Positions 47,259-56,744 of a stretch of 64,000 bases of DNA are shown here, one piece after another. The stretch is from assembly GCF_026242055.1 (NCBI RefSeq), contig NZ_JAPJDL010000002.1:372001-436000 (forward strand), given 5' to 3'. How positions within the stretch are numbered: position 1 is the first letter of the stretch; the number at the start of each line of letters is the position of its first letter. This stretch comes from Lentzea sp. NEAU-D7. Lineage in GTDB: Bacteria; Actinomycetota; Actinomycetes; Mycobacteriales; Pseudonocardiaceae. Made by a program: the position numbers and the translations under genes. The notes under the pieces were generated by a model. The model worked only from the letters and a program-made list of their open reading frames with translations, searched no databases and was not told the origin of the DNA.

Positions 47259-50200
47259 ATGCATGGTGGGGCTTCTTCGCGTGCGCCTTTCTCCAGACGT
47301 GGCACGTCGGTGGGTGTCGCGCTTCTGGTGGTCGCCGGTCTGCTGACGGGCGTCGTCGCCGACGGTGCGAACTCCGGTCCCGGACCGGTCCTGGGGCACG
47401 ACGAGCGCGTGCCGTTCACCGACCTGGTGGTCGGCGCGCAGCAGAAACAGCCGGAGCCTCCCGGCCCGCTCGACCTGACCAACACCACCTGGCCGAGCGC
47501 CGGCAGGGCGGGCGCCCGCACCAGCGGCGACGCCTCCGCCGTGAAGGCCGGTGACCTGCCGATCACAGTGTCCGGCAAGGAGAAGCGCACCTTCGAGGTC
47601 GCGGTCGCCGGGCAGGACCTGTCCCAGCGCGCCGGCATCACCGGCGTGATCGTGGCGGTGGAGCCCGAGGACGAGCATCAGGGCGAGGTCGAGATCGGCC
47701 TCGACTACACCGGCTTTCGCAACGCGGTCGGCGGTGACTTCGGCTCCCGCCTCCAGCTCACCGAGCTGCCCGCGTGCGTGCTGAGCACGCCGGAGAAGCC
47801 GGAGTGCCGGGTCACCAAGCCGGTCAGGTCCAAGAACGACCCCCAGACCAGAACCGTGAGCACCTTTACGGCCGCGGCGCAGCCGATGGTGTTCGCCGCC
47901 ACTGCCGAGACCTCGGGGTCCACCGGCACGTTCGAGGCGAGCTCGCTGACACCGTCCGGCGCATGGGCGGTCTCCGGCAGCTCCGGCGCTTTCACCTGGG
48001 CCTACCCGGTCGTGATCCCTCCCGCCTCGGCGGGTGCGTCCGTCGCCCCTCAGGTGACGCTGGCCTACAACTCCGCCTCGGTCGACGGCCGGACGCTCGC
48101 GACGAGCAGCCAGTCGTCCTGGCTCGGCCAGGGCTGGGACTACTCACCCGGTGCCATCGAACGCAGCTACCGCACCTGCGCGCAGGACAAGCAGCTGCCG
48201 GAGGAGAAGCGCACTGGTGACCTGTGCTGGGCCGGCCAGATCGTCACGATGAACCTCAACGGCCAGGCCACCGAGCTCGTGCTCGACGACGCCACCAAGA
48301 CGTGGAAGGCCGCGACCGACGGCGGTGCGCGCATCGAGCTCCTCACCGGTGCGGTCAACGGCGTGCGCGACGGCGAGCACTGGAAGGTCACCAGCACCGA
48401 CGGTGTGAGCTACTACTTCGGCCGCAACCGGGGTCCTGGGTACACCGACCAGCAGGAGACGAAGTCGGCGTGGACCGTGCCGGTGTACGGCCCGCGCGCC
48501 GGCGATCCCTGCTACAGCACCGCGGGTTTCGCTCAGTCCAAGTGCGACCAGGCGTGGCGCTGGAACCTCGACTTCGTGGAGGACCCGCACGGCAACGTCA
48601 CGGCGTACTACTACAACCAGGAGAAGAACTTCTACGGCGCCAACAACAAAACGGTCGGCGTCGAGTACGTCCGGGGCGGCACGCTCGACCGGATCGAGTA
48701 CGGCCTGCGCAAGATCGGCGGATCGATCTACGGCCGCACCACGCCGAACAAGGTCACCTTCGACGTCGCCGAACGCTGCCTGCCGGAGGCCGGTTTCGAC
48801 TGCGACCCGGCGAAGTTCACCTCGGCCAACGCCAAGTACTGGCCGGACACCCCGCAGGACCAGGAGTGCAAGCAGGGCGCGACCTGCAACAACCGCGGCC
48901 CGTCGTTCTGGTCCCGCAAGCGCCTGACCGCGATCAACACCTTCTACGACCAGGGCTCCGGCCCGGTCAAGGCCGACCGGTACCAGTTCGGCCAGGAGTT
49001 CAAGTCCGTGGCGGACAAGGAACTCTGGCTGCAGACGATCACCCGCACCGGGTACGCGAAGGACGGCACGTCACTGCCGGTCAACCCGATCACGTTCACC
49101 GGACAGCCGCTGGAGAACCGCGTACCGCACCAGCAGGCGTCGACGCTGCCGCACTGGCGGGTGACCAACATCGCCACCGAGACCGGCACGTCGATCAACG
49201 TCACCTACAGCAAGCCGGACTGCACCGCGGAGTCTGTGCCGACCGACCACGCCAACAACAAGCGGCGTTGTTACCCGGTGTACTGGACGTTGCCCTACAA
49301 CGAGAACCCGAAGCTGGAGTACTTCCACAAGTACGTCGTCGACCGGGTCGACGTGCAGGACACCACCGCGTCGTCACCGACGCAGACCACCGAGTACGCC
49401 TACCTGGGCGACCCTGCGTGGCACTTCGACGACTTCGAGCTGGTGAAGCCGGAACACCGCACGTACGGCCAGTTCCGCGGCTACGGCAAGGTGGAACAGC
49501 GCACCGGCGACAAGCAGTTCAGCTTCGACGGGGTCAACGACAAGCAGACGCTGCGGCGCACCACCTACTTCCGCGGCATGGACGGTGACACCATGCCCGG
49601 CGGCGCCAAGCGCTCCGCCTCGGTGACGAACTCTCTCGGCGAGTCGACGGTGGACAACCGGCTGTTCGCTGACGTTCCGTACGAGGAAGAGGTCTTCAAC
49701 GGTGACGGAGGTGAGCGGATCTCATCCGCGATCACCGATCCCGCCGTGATCGTCTCCGCCTCCGCGACGCGGGCCCGCACCGGCCTGTCCGCGCTGACCG
49801 CGAACAAGGTCGCGCCCACCAAGATCCGCCAGATCGAGACCGTCACGGGCGGCACGCGCACGACGTCGACGGTCACGCGCTTCGACTCCGCCGGACGGCC
49901 GGAGGCGAAGACGGAGTCCGCCGACGGGCAGCCGGACCAGTGCACCACCACGAAGTACGCGGACAACACCGACCTGTGGATCCGCAACCGCGTGTCGGAG
50001 ACGATCACGTCGGCGCAGGTGTGCCCGGCGAAGGACGTGGCGCAGACCTCGATCCTCGCAGGCTTGCGCACGTTCTACGACGGTCAGTCCGAGCTCGGCA
50101 AGATCACCTCCGCCGGCGACGCGACGCGGGTGGACACCGCGACCGTGAACGTCAATGACGCTCTGACGTTCACGACGACCGGCACGTCCACCTACGACCC

Positions 50201-53200
50201 GTCCGGCCGCATCGCCTCGAAGACCGACGCGCTGAACCGCACGGCCAAGACCGAGTACACGCCCGCGGACGGCGGTGTGCTGACCAAGACCGTCAGCACC
50301 AACGCGAAGAACCAGACGTCGTCGATCGAGATCGACCCGGCGACCGGCAAGACCACCGGGCAGGTCGACGTCGGCGGGCGCCGCACGGACGCCGCCTACG
50401 ACGCGCTCGGCAGGCTCGCCTCGGTGTGGCAGCCCGGCCGGACCAAGGGCATCGACGAGGCGTCGGCCACCTACGAGTACCTGGTGCGCACCAACGGCCC
50501 GCTGGCCGTGACGAGCAAGCAGCTGGTCGACTACGGCGACGGCAAGAACTACCTGACCACGGTCGAGCTGTACGACTCCTTCGGCCACATCAGACAGTCC
50601 CAGGTGGACTCGCTGGACGGCGGGCGTGCGGTCAAGGACACGTTCTACGACTCGCACGGCCAGGTCATCAGCGCCAACAACGGTTACGTGGTGAGCGGCG
50701 CGCCGGCCACCACGATGATCTCCGTCGACCCGAAGTCGGTCAACGACCGCACGGTCAACACCTACGACGGTGCGGGCCGCCAGACGCTCACGATCGCCTA
50801 CAGGGGCGTGACGGAGACATGGCGCACGCGGACCGTCCACGGTGGCGACCGGGTCACCGTCGTGCCGCCGCAGGGCGCCCCGGTGACGACCAAGATCGTG
50901 GACGCCCGCGGCCGTGACGCCGAGGTGCGTCGCTACAGCACGCCACCGCAGATCGACGGGAACACGGTGACCGGCGGTGTGTTCGAAGCGCTGACCTACA
51001 CCTACACCGCGCTCGGCCAGCAAAAGACGATCAAGGACCACGTCGCCAACGTGTGGTCGTTCGACTACGACTTCCTGGGCAACCAGGTTCGCCAGTCCGA
51101 CCCCGACTCCGGCGTTTCGACCTCGACGTACGACCTGGCCGGACAGGCGCTGACCACCACCGACGCCCGCGGCAGGACGATCGCCTACGAGTACGACGTG
51201 CTCGGCCGCAAGATCACCGAGCGGGACGGCTCGCAGACCGGCGTGAAGCTCGCGTCGTGGACCTTCGACACCGCGCAGAACGGTGTCGGCCTGCCGGGCC
51301 ACTCGATCCGGCACACCGCGAACGGCAACTACGTCACCGGTGTCGGCGCGTACAACGGCCAGGGCCTGCCCGCGAAGTCGCTGACGCAGATCCCGGCGTC
51401 GGAGACCGGGCTCGCCGGCCTGTACACGACCACGTACGGCTACACGACGACAGGCCTGCTGAACTCCGTGCAGCAGCCGACCGTCGGCGGACTGCCCGGT
51501 GAGGCGATCGGCATCACCTACAACAAGTACGGCAAGCCGAACAGCACGAGCAGTTCCAGCTTCACCTACGTGCTGCAGTCGCAGTACACCCAGTTCGGCG
51601 ACTCGCGGCAGTTCACCCTCGGCCCGTCCAACAACAGTGCGTGGCTGACGTACGACTACGACCCGCAGACCCGCCGGCTGACCCGCACTAACTTCTCGGC
51701 GCAGCAGGCGGACGCTCAAATCGACGACACGAAGTACTCGTACGACCCGGCCGGCAACCTGACGAAGATGGTGAACACGCAGGGCCGTGAAGGCCAGGCG
51801 CCGGTGCGCACCCAGTGCTTCACCTACGACACCCTGCGCCGTCTCAACCAGGCGTGGACGGCGAACGACGACTGCGCCGCGCCCGCGTCGGCGGAGACCG
51901 TCGGCGGCCGGGCGGCGTACTGGACCTCGTGGACGTTCAAGCCGAACGGCACGCGGGCGAGCCAGACGCAGCACGCGTTCACCGGCGCGGCGAAGCCGGA
52001 GACCACGACCACGTACGACTACCCGGCGGACGGTGGCACCCAGCCGCACGCCCTGACGGGTACCACGACGACGTCGTCGCACGGCACCATCTCGGCGAGC
52101 TACGGCTACGACGCCACCGGCAACACCGTGCGCCGCACCCTGCCGAACGGTCAGCAGACCCTCACGTGGGACGAGCACAGCAGGCTGGAGACCGTCACGT
52201 CACCGCGGGGCACGACCCGCTACACCTACAGCGCCGACGGCGGACAGCTCGTGCGCCGCGACCCAGGGCGCACGACCGTGTACCTGCCGGGCCAGGAACT
52301 GAGCCGGGACAACAGCACCGGCCAGCTCACCGGTACGCGGTACTACTCGCACAACGGTGTGACCGTGGCGGTGCGCGTCGGCGGCGCCAACCCGAAGTAC
52401 CTCGTCTCCGACCACCACGGCACCGCGATGGTCGCCGTCGACTCAGTGGACTTCTCCGTTGTCCGCAGGGCGATGGACCCGTACGGCAACGAGATCGGTG
52501 ACGTCCTCGGCGGCTACTGGCCGGACGACAAGGGTTTCCTCGGCAAACCGGTGGACAGCTCGACCGGCCTGGCCGACGTGGGCGCCCGCAAGTACGACGC
52601 GTCCACCGGCCGGTTCATCAGCGTCGACCCGATCCTGGAGACCGACAACGCCCAGCAGATGACCGGGTACGTCTACGCGGACAACAACCCGACGACGCTG
52701 AGCGACCCGACCGGCCTGCTGTCCGCCGGCACCTACACGATCGTGGGCTACGGCCTCCAGGGCATCCTCCGCGCGATCACCGCCCTGAGCGACCTCGCCA
52801 TCGCGAACCGCAACAGCATGCAGATGAGCGTCAGCCGCTACGTCGGCTGGATGGCCATCAACGACGGCTTCATCGGCCCGCGCCTGTACCAGCCCGGTAT
52901 CTACTTCATCGTCATCTCGGTGACGCTGACGCCCTGGGTCGCGTACTGCCCACCACCAGCCAAACAGGGCACCAAGGAGAAGCCCGCGTTCAACCTGCCG
53001 TCGATGAAGAGCGCCGAGCGGGCCGAGTGGAACCGGAAACACCCGGTGAAGCCGCAGCAGATGACGACCGACGAGTTCATGATGATGATGCTCGGCATCG
53101 ACGCGGTCATCGACTGCGTGCGTGACCCGTCCGTCAAGGGGTGCGGTGAGGCACTCGCCCCGTACGCGCTGGGCGGTCTGGGGCGGATCGGCGCGGCGGC

Positions 53201-54053
53201 GTTGAAGGCGGAACGCGCGGCACCGCTCATCAACCTGACGCGCAAGGAAGAACGCAACGCCGTCGACTGCCTGAACAGCTTCGTCGCCGAGACGAAGGTC
53301 GTCATGGCCGACGGCACGCGCAAGCCGATCTCCGAGGTGGCCATCGGGGACACGGTCAAGGCCACCGACCCCGAGACCGGCGAGACCACCGACCGCGTCG
53401 TGGAGAACCGCTTCGTCCACACGAACGAGGGCGACATGACCGAACTGGTCGTGCGCGCGGCCGACGGTTCCACCGGCTCGGTCGACGGCACCTCGTGGCA
53501 CGAGGTGTGGGCGGACTCCGCCGGCGTCTTCACCAAGATGGGCGAGCTCGAGCCGGGGCAGGCACTGTTGTCGCCGGACGGGTCCCGGCCGGTGGTGTCC
53601 GAGGTTCGGCGCTATGTTCACTTCGAGCCGGTGTACGACCTGACGGTGCAGGGCGTGCACACGTTCTACGTGGCGGCCGGTGACACGCCTGTCCTGGTGC
53701 ACAACTGCGCCAAGAAGAAGGGCAAGAACAACGGCGGCGGCGAGCGGAAAGGCGGCGTCAACAACGAGAACGAGACGCCGCAGTGGGTGGCGGACGAGGT
53801 CGCGAAGCGCCTCGGCTACGTGAAGGTGCCTGGTGGCAACCGGTCCAAGAACGGTACCGCGGCCTGGCGGCACCCCAAGCCGAAGAGCTACCGGCCGGAG
53901 TACATCAGCTATGACCGCAACGGACACTCGGGCGCCTACTACAAGGCCGCAGACAGGCTCGAGGACCTCCACAGCAAGGAGACGAGGCTGGGCGGCTACG
54001 GCCCGGTCAACGGGACGAATGACTTGGAAGGTCTCGAATGGTTGTACCCGTGA
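47259..54053 (+). CDS. RHS-repeat polymorphic toxin with Hint domain and C-terminal Ntox21-like toxin
   Basis: A 2264-aa exported protein. Its N-terminal hydrophobic segment (about residues 15-35) is a signal/anchor. A long beta-rich region leads to many YD/RHS repeats (about 900-1770; D-A-L-G-R-L-A-S, Y-D-P-A-G-N-L-T and similar). The RHS core end is G-A-R-K-Y-D-A-S-T-G-R-F-I-S-V-D-P. A Hint domain spans about 2004-2150 (starts C-L-N-S-F, ends V-H-N-C). The last 114 residues form a toxin with A-K-R-L-G-Y, then P-E-Y-I-S-Y-D-R-N-G-H-S-G-A-Y-Y-K and D-L-H-S-K-E-T-R-L-G-G-Y, resembling Ntox21 tRNase toxins. The ATG at 47259 was chosen because it begins the signal segment; an upstream extension to 47121 looks non-coding. 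The next gene probably encodes immunity. Confidence 0.88.
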   Translation: MHGGASSRAPFSRRGTSVGVALLVVAGLLTGVVADGANSGPGPVLGHDERVPFTDLVVGAQQKQPEPPGPLDLTNTTWPSAGRAGARTSGDASAVKAGDLPITVSGKEKRTFEVAVAGQDLSQRAGITGVIVAVEPEDEHQGEVEIGLDYTGFRNAVGGDFGSRLQLTELPACVLSTPEKPECRVTKPVRSKNDPQTRTVSTFTAAAQPMVFAATAETSGSTGTFEASSLTPSGAWAVSGSSGAFTWAYPVVIPPASAGASVAPQVTLAYNSASVDGRTLATSSQSSWLGQGWDYSPGAIERSYRTCAQDKQLPEEKRTGDLCWAGQIVTMNLNGQATELVLDDATKTWKAATDGGARIELLTGAVNGVRDGEHWKVTSTDGVSYYFGRNRGPGYTDQQETKSAWTVPVYGPRAGDPCYSTAGFAQSKCDQAWRWNLDFVEDPHGNVTAYYYNQEKNFYGANNKTVGVEYVRGGTLDRIEYGLRKIGGSIYGRTTPNKVTFDVAERCLPEAGFDCDPAKFTSANAKYWPDTPQDQECKQGATCNNRGPSFWSRKRLTAINTFYDQGSGPVKADRYQFGQEFKSVADKELWLQTITRTGYAKDGTSLPVNPITFTGQPLENRVPHQQASTLPHWRVTNIATETGTSINVTYSKPDCTAESVPTDHANNKRRCYPVYWTLPYNENPKLEYFHKYVVDRVDVQDTTASSPTQTTEYAYLGDPAWHFDDFELVKPEHRTYGQFRGYGKVEQRTGDKQFSFDGVNDKQTLRRTTYFRGMDGDTMPGGAKRSASVTNSLGESTVDNRLFADVPYEEEVFNGDGGERISSAITDPAVIVSASATRARTGLSALTANKVAPTKIRQIETVTGGTRTTSTVTRFDSAGRPEAKTESADGQPDQCTTTKYADNTDLWIRNRVSETITSAQVCPAKDVAQTSILAGLRTFYDGQSELGKITSAGDATRVDTATVNVNDALTFTTTGTSTYDPSGRIASKTDALNRTAKTEYTPADGGVLTKTVSTNAKNQTSSIEIDPATGKTTGQVDVGGRRTDAAYDALGRLASVWQPGRTKGIDEASATYEYLVRTNGPLAVTSKQLVDYGDGKNYLTTVELYDSFGHIRQSQVDSLDGGRAVKDTFYDSHGQVISANNGYVVSGAPATTMISVDPKSVNDRTVNTYDGAGRQTLTIAYRGVTETWRTRTVHGGDRVTVVPPQGAPVTTKIVDARGRDAEVRRYSTPPQIDGNTVTGGVFEALTYTYTALGQQKTIKDHVANVWSFDYDFLGNQVRQSDPDSGVSTSTYDLAGQALTTTDARGRTIAYEYDVLGRKITERDGSQTGVKLASWTFDTAQNGVGLPGHSIRHTANGNYVTGVGAYNGQGLPAKSLTQIPASETGLAGLYTTTYGYTTTGLLNSVQQPTVGGLPGEAIGITYNKYGKPNSTSSSSFTYVLQSQYTQFGDSRQFTLGPSNNSAWLTYDYDPQTRRLTRTNFSAQQADAQIDDTKYSYDPAGNLTKMVNTQGREGQAPVRTQCFTYDTLRRLNQAWTANDDCAAPASAETVGGRAAYWTSWTFKPNGTRASQTQHAFTGAAKPETTTTYDYPADGGTQPHALTGTTTTSSHGTISASYGYDATGNTVRRTLPNGQQTLTWDEHSRLETVTSPRGTTRYTYSADGGQLVRRDPGRTTVYLPGQELSRDNSTGQLTGTRYYSHNGVTVAVRVGGANPKYLVSDHHGTAMVAVDSVDFSVVRRAMDPYGNEIGDVLGGYWPDDKGFLGKPVDSSTGLADVGARKYDASTGRFISVDPILETDNAQQMTGYVYADNNPTTLSDPTGLLSAGTYTIVGYGLQGILRAITALSDLAIANRNSMQMSVSRYVGWMAINDGFIGPRLYQPGIYFIVISVTLTPWVAYCPPPAKQGTKEKPAFNLPSMKSAERAEWNRKHPVKPQQMTTDEFMMMMLGIDAVIDCVRDPSVKGCGEALAPYALGGLGRIGAAALKAERAAPLINLTRKEERNAVDCLNSFVAETKVVMADGTRKPISEVAIGDTVKATDPETGETTDRVVENRFVHTNEGDMTELVVRAADGSTGSVDGTSWHEVWADSAGVFTKMGELEPGQALLSPDGSRPVVSEVRRYVHFEPVYDLTVQGVHTFYVAAGDTPVLVHNCAKKKGKNNGGGERKGGVNNENETPQWVADEVAKRLGYVKVPGGNRSKNGTAAWRHPKPKSYRPEYISYDRNGHSGAYYKAADRLEDLHSKETRLGGYGPVNGTNDLEGLEWLYP

Positions 54054-54925
54054 CGCTGGAGATCGTCCTGGTTCCTCGCGACGAGGTCGTCGGCTCGAAG
54101 CTCGACGGTGCTCCAGGTTGGCTCGAGTACGCCGCGGAACTCCGCGGCGTACTCGCCGCCGCCGTAGCTGCGAGTGGCGTCAGCTTCCTGGAGATCGACG
54201 TGTTGAACGTGTGGGAGCCGCTGCCCGAGGAACTCGCGTGGTTGCGCAACGGCGTCGGCGTTTCGCCGGAGCAGGCCGTTGATCTGTTCGTGGAGATGCT
54301 GGGCCGTGGCGACAGCCCGTCGTTCCGCCTGCGCGGTGGAAACGTCCTGAGGATCGAGCAGAGCTGGGACGGTTGGGTTTTTCTGCCCGCGACGCGGGAG
54401 ATCTACGACGCGCTGGAGGGTTTGCCGGAGGAACACCTGGAGATCGGGTGGCGGTCGAGTCAGCCGGACGTGATGAAGGCGGACATCCCGGTCAGGGCGG
54501 TGGCGGATGACGCGTTCTGGGCCACCGTGCGTGTGGCGGCCCAGGAGAAGACGACGCTGCTGAGCGAACGGTGGGCTTTCGGCAAATGCGGCAGCAGGTG
54601 GTTCCTGCTGACGAAGGACAACGTCGACCAGGTGATCGCGGAGATCCGCCCGCGCTCGCTCGTCAGCGTCGTGGTGAATCCTGATCTGCGGACTCGCTCG
54701 CTGAACGAGGACTTCACGGCGTTCAGCGCGCCGTTGGAGCCGGGAGAACTGGCACACCGTCAGCTTCCGGTCGGTGTGAACGGCGAGGACGAGCTGGCTG
54801 AGGTGACCGGTGCCGGGTTCGACCTCTTCCTCGCAGGCGCCGCGCTGGCCGAGCTGTACGCGGTGGTGCCGGACACCGACGGTGTCGTGCGGATGGAGTG
54901 GGACGACCCGAAGCAGTTCCTGTGA
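54038..54925 (+). CDS. Probable immunity protein for the RHS toxin
   Basis: A 295-aa soluble protein that I do not recognise. Its gene overlaps the 3' end of the toxin gene by 16 bp and starts at ATG 54038 behind GGAAGG spaced six bases, a strong ribosome site; a GTG at 54050 overlapping the toxin stop is an alternative. It is acidic (many Asp and Glu) with mixed alpha/beta hydrophobicity and no signal peptide, as expected for a cytoplasmic protein that neutralises an incoming toxin. It is longer than most immunity proteins. Position is the only evidence for the role. Confidence 0.6.
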   Translation: MVVPVTLEIVLVPRDEVVGSKLDGAPGWLEYAAELRGVLAAAVAASGVSFLEIDVLNVWEPLPEELAWLRNGVGVSPEQAVDLFVEMLGRGDSPSFRLRGGNVLRIEQSWDGWVFLPATREIYDALEGLPEEHLEIGWRSSQPDVMKADIPVRAVADDAFWATVRVAAQEKTTLLSERWAFGKCGSRWFLLTKDNVDQVIAEIRPRSLVSVVVNPDLRTRSLNEDFTAFSAPLEPGELAHRQLPVGVNGEDELAEVTGAGFDLFLAGAALAELYAVVPDTDGVVRMEWDDPKQFL

Positions 54926-55276
54926 GCGCTGCGGCTGACGCGAAGACAGCCGCAGCAACCCCGGCTGCCGAGCGCGACGTACCGCTCCGGCGCCAGGTGC
55001 AGGCGTTCCTCGTTCTCGGGATCGACGGCGACCGAGGCCAGCGGCTCGGCCGGGTGCCACCGCACCGGCCGCGCCACGACCAGGCGGTCGCCGGGCGAAG
55101 CACCTGGTGGAACTCGGCGGGGTTGCGCGGTGCGAACAGTGTGTGGAAGCGGCACGGGCGTTCCCCAGGCCGGGCGGGAGGGGGAACGCCGGATCGGCAT
55201 CGCCCTCAGGCCCTGTCAACACGCGGAACGGCCGTGCGGAACCCCAGAGAACGTCATCGGGGCGAGATGGTGGTGA
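54926..55276. other. 351-bp gap with a possible decayed coding fragment
   Basis: No intact gene. On the minus strand about 54950-55105 reads as good coding sequence (L-V-V-A-R-P-V-R-W-H-P then V-D-P-E-N-E-E-R-L-H-L) with high third-position GC, but it has no plausible start nearby and its frame runs on into the neighbouring gene. It is best taken as a decayed fragment. The rest of the gap shows no recognisable feature. Confidence 0.3.
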
Positions 55277-55774
55277 CTAGCCCTGGTGCTCTTTCAGCCA
55301 CTTCTCGCGGTGCGCGCGCCAGCGGTCCAGCATCGAGCCGAGTTCGCCGTGCACGAAGCGGAAGAACTCGCGCGTCTCGTCCAGCCGCGCCCCCGCGTCG
55401 GAGCCGGCACCGAGCGCCTCGACGCCCTCGGCGAGCACCTCGTCGATCATGCCCAGCATCTGGTCCTTGCGGAACGTCGCCTCGTACCAGACGTTGTCGC
55501 GCATCCGGTAGACGTCGCGGCGTGATCCCGGCTCGCGCTCGCGGCTGACGATCTGGACGGTGGTCAGGTAGCGCACCGCGCCCGAGACCGCCGCCGGGGA
55601 GATCTGCAGCAGTTCGGCGATCTCGGCCGCGGTGAGCCGACCGGAGTCCGTCGTCAGCAGGGCCGCGAGGATGCGAGCCGGCATGCGGGGCACGCCGGTG
55701 TCCGCCAGGATGCCGCCGAACCGTTCGACGAACTGGCTCACCGCCTGCGTGTCACGCTCCGTAGTACTCGTCAC
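55277..55774 (-). CDS. GbsR/MarR-type transcriptional regulator
   Basis: A 165-aa winged-helix regulator. A helix-turn-helix (L-T-A-A-E-I-A-E-L-L-Q-I-S-P-A-A-V-S-G-A-V-R-Y-L) is followed by the wing (V-S-R-E-R-E-P-G-S-R-R-D-V-Y-R-M) and a helical C-terminus. This matches GbsR-like regulators often found beside ABC exporters. The GTG start at 55774 has AAGGATG nine bases upstream. It is divergent from the exporter genes over 82 bp containing an AT-rich palindrome. It probably represses the exporter; inferred from arrangement. Confidence 0.88.
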   Translation of the reverse strand: MTSTTERDTQAVSQFVERFGGILADTGVPRMPARILAALLTTDSGRLTAAEIAELLQISPAAVSGAVRYLTTVQIVSREREPGSRRDVYRMRDNVWYEATFRKDQMLGMIDEVLAEGVEALGAGSDAGARLDETREFFRFVHGELGSMLDRWRAHREKWLKEHQG

Positions 55775-55820
55775 GGCGGCATCATCCTTTTCGTCAGCCG
55801 ATCGGGCAAAATTTACATGC

Positions 55821-55836
55821 TTCACGAAGTTGTGAA
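55821..55836. promoter_or_regulatory. Candidate operator of the GbsR-type regulator
   Basis: TTCACGAAGTTGTGAA is an inverted repeat (TTCAC, 6-nt spacer, GTGAA) in the unusually AT-rich gap between the regulator and the exporter ATPase, 20 bp before the ATPase start. The location fits repression of the exporter. Binding is untested. Confidence 0.55.
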
Positions 55837-55856
55837 AGAAGTGTAGCTTACCCGCC

Positions 55857-56744
55857 ATGACATCTGCGATATCCGTGTCGGGCCTGGTGAAGACCTTCGG
55901 CCCGACGCGCGCGCTGGACGATCTGAACCTGGACGTCCGCACTGGTGAGGTGCACGGTTTCCTGGGCCCGAACGGCGCCGGCAAGTCGACGGCGATCCGG
56001 GTCCTGCTCGGCCTGCTGCGTGCCGACTCCGGCACCGCGCGGCTGCTCGGCGGCGACCCGTGGAAGGACACCGCGGCCCTGCACCGCCGTCTCGCCTACG
56101 TCCCCGGCGACGTCAACCTCTGGCCCAACCTGACCGGTGGCGAGGTCATCGACCTGCTCGGACGGCTCCGCGGAGGCCTGAACAAGGCCCGTCGCGCCGA
56201 GCTCCTGGAGCGCTTCGAACTGGACCCGCGCAAGAAGGGCCGCACCTACTCCAAGGGCAACCGGCAGAAGGTCGCGCTGGTCGCCGCCCTGTCGAGCGAC
56301 GTCGAACTGCTGATCCTCGACGAGCCGACCTCGGGCCTCGACCCGTTGATGGAGGCCGTCTTCCAGGACTGCATCAACGACGAGCGCCGGCGTGGCCGCA
56401 CCGTGCTGCTGTCCAGCCACATCCTCGCCGAGGTCGAGGCCCTGTGCGACCGGGTGAGCATCATCCGCAACGGCCACATCGTCGAGACCGGCACGCTCGC
56501 CGAGCTGCGGCACCTCACCCGCACGTCGATCTCCGCCGAGCTTGCGGGCCCGCCGGACGGCCTCGTGGACCTCGCCGGTGTGCACGACCTGGTCGCCGAG
56601 GGCAACCGGGTCAGGTTCGAGGTCGACTCCGACGAGCTCGACCCCGTCCTCAGGCACCTGGTGTCGACGGGCGTGCGCACGCTGACCTCCCAGCCGCCGA
56701 CGCTGGAGGAGCTGTTCCTGCGGCACTACGAGGACGCGAAATGA
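55857..56744 (+). CDS. ABC transporter ATP-binding protein (third exporter)
   Basis: A 295-aa ATPase with Walker A G-P-N-G-A-G-K-S, a signature Y-S-K-G-N-R-Q-K (an S-K-G-N variant seen in this exporter family), Walker [13 protein letters not shown] and switch S-S-H-I-L-A-E. A C-terminal extension ends T-L-E-E-L-F-L. It overlaps the large permease gene by ATGA (56741-56744). It resembles antibiotic-export ATPases controlled by GbsR/TetR-type regulators. Substrate unknown. Confidence 0.93.
   Translation: MTSAISVSGLVKTFGPTRALDDLNLDVRTGEVHGFLGPNGAGKSTAIRVLLGLLRADSGTARLLGGDPWKDTAALHRRLAYVPGDVNLWPNLTGGEVIDLLGRLRGGLNKARRAELLERFELDPRKKGRTYSKGNRQKVALVAALSSDVELLILDEPTSGLDPLMEAVFQDCINDERRRGRTVLLSSHILAEVEALCDRVSIIRNGHIVETGTLAELRHLTRTSISAELAGPPDGLVDLAGVHDLVAEGNRVRFEVDSDELDPVLRHLVSTGVRTLTSQPPTLEELFLRHYEDAK

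Noticed and set aside
49722..52178. An 818-codon open frame on the minus strand.
   Set aside because: Antisense to the RHS repeats; Val/Arg/Gly/Asp-rich with no domain.
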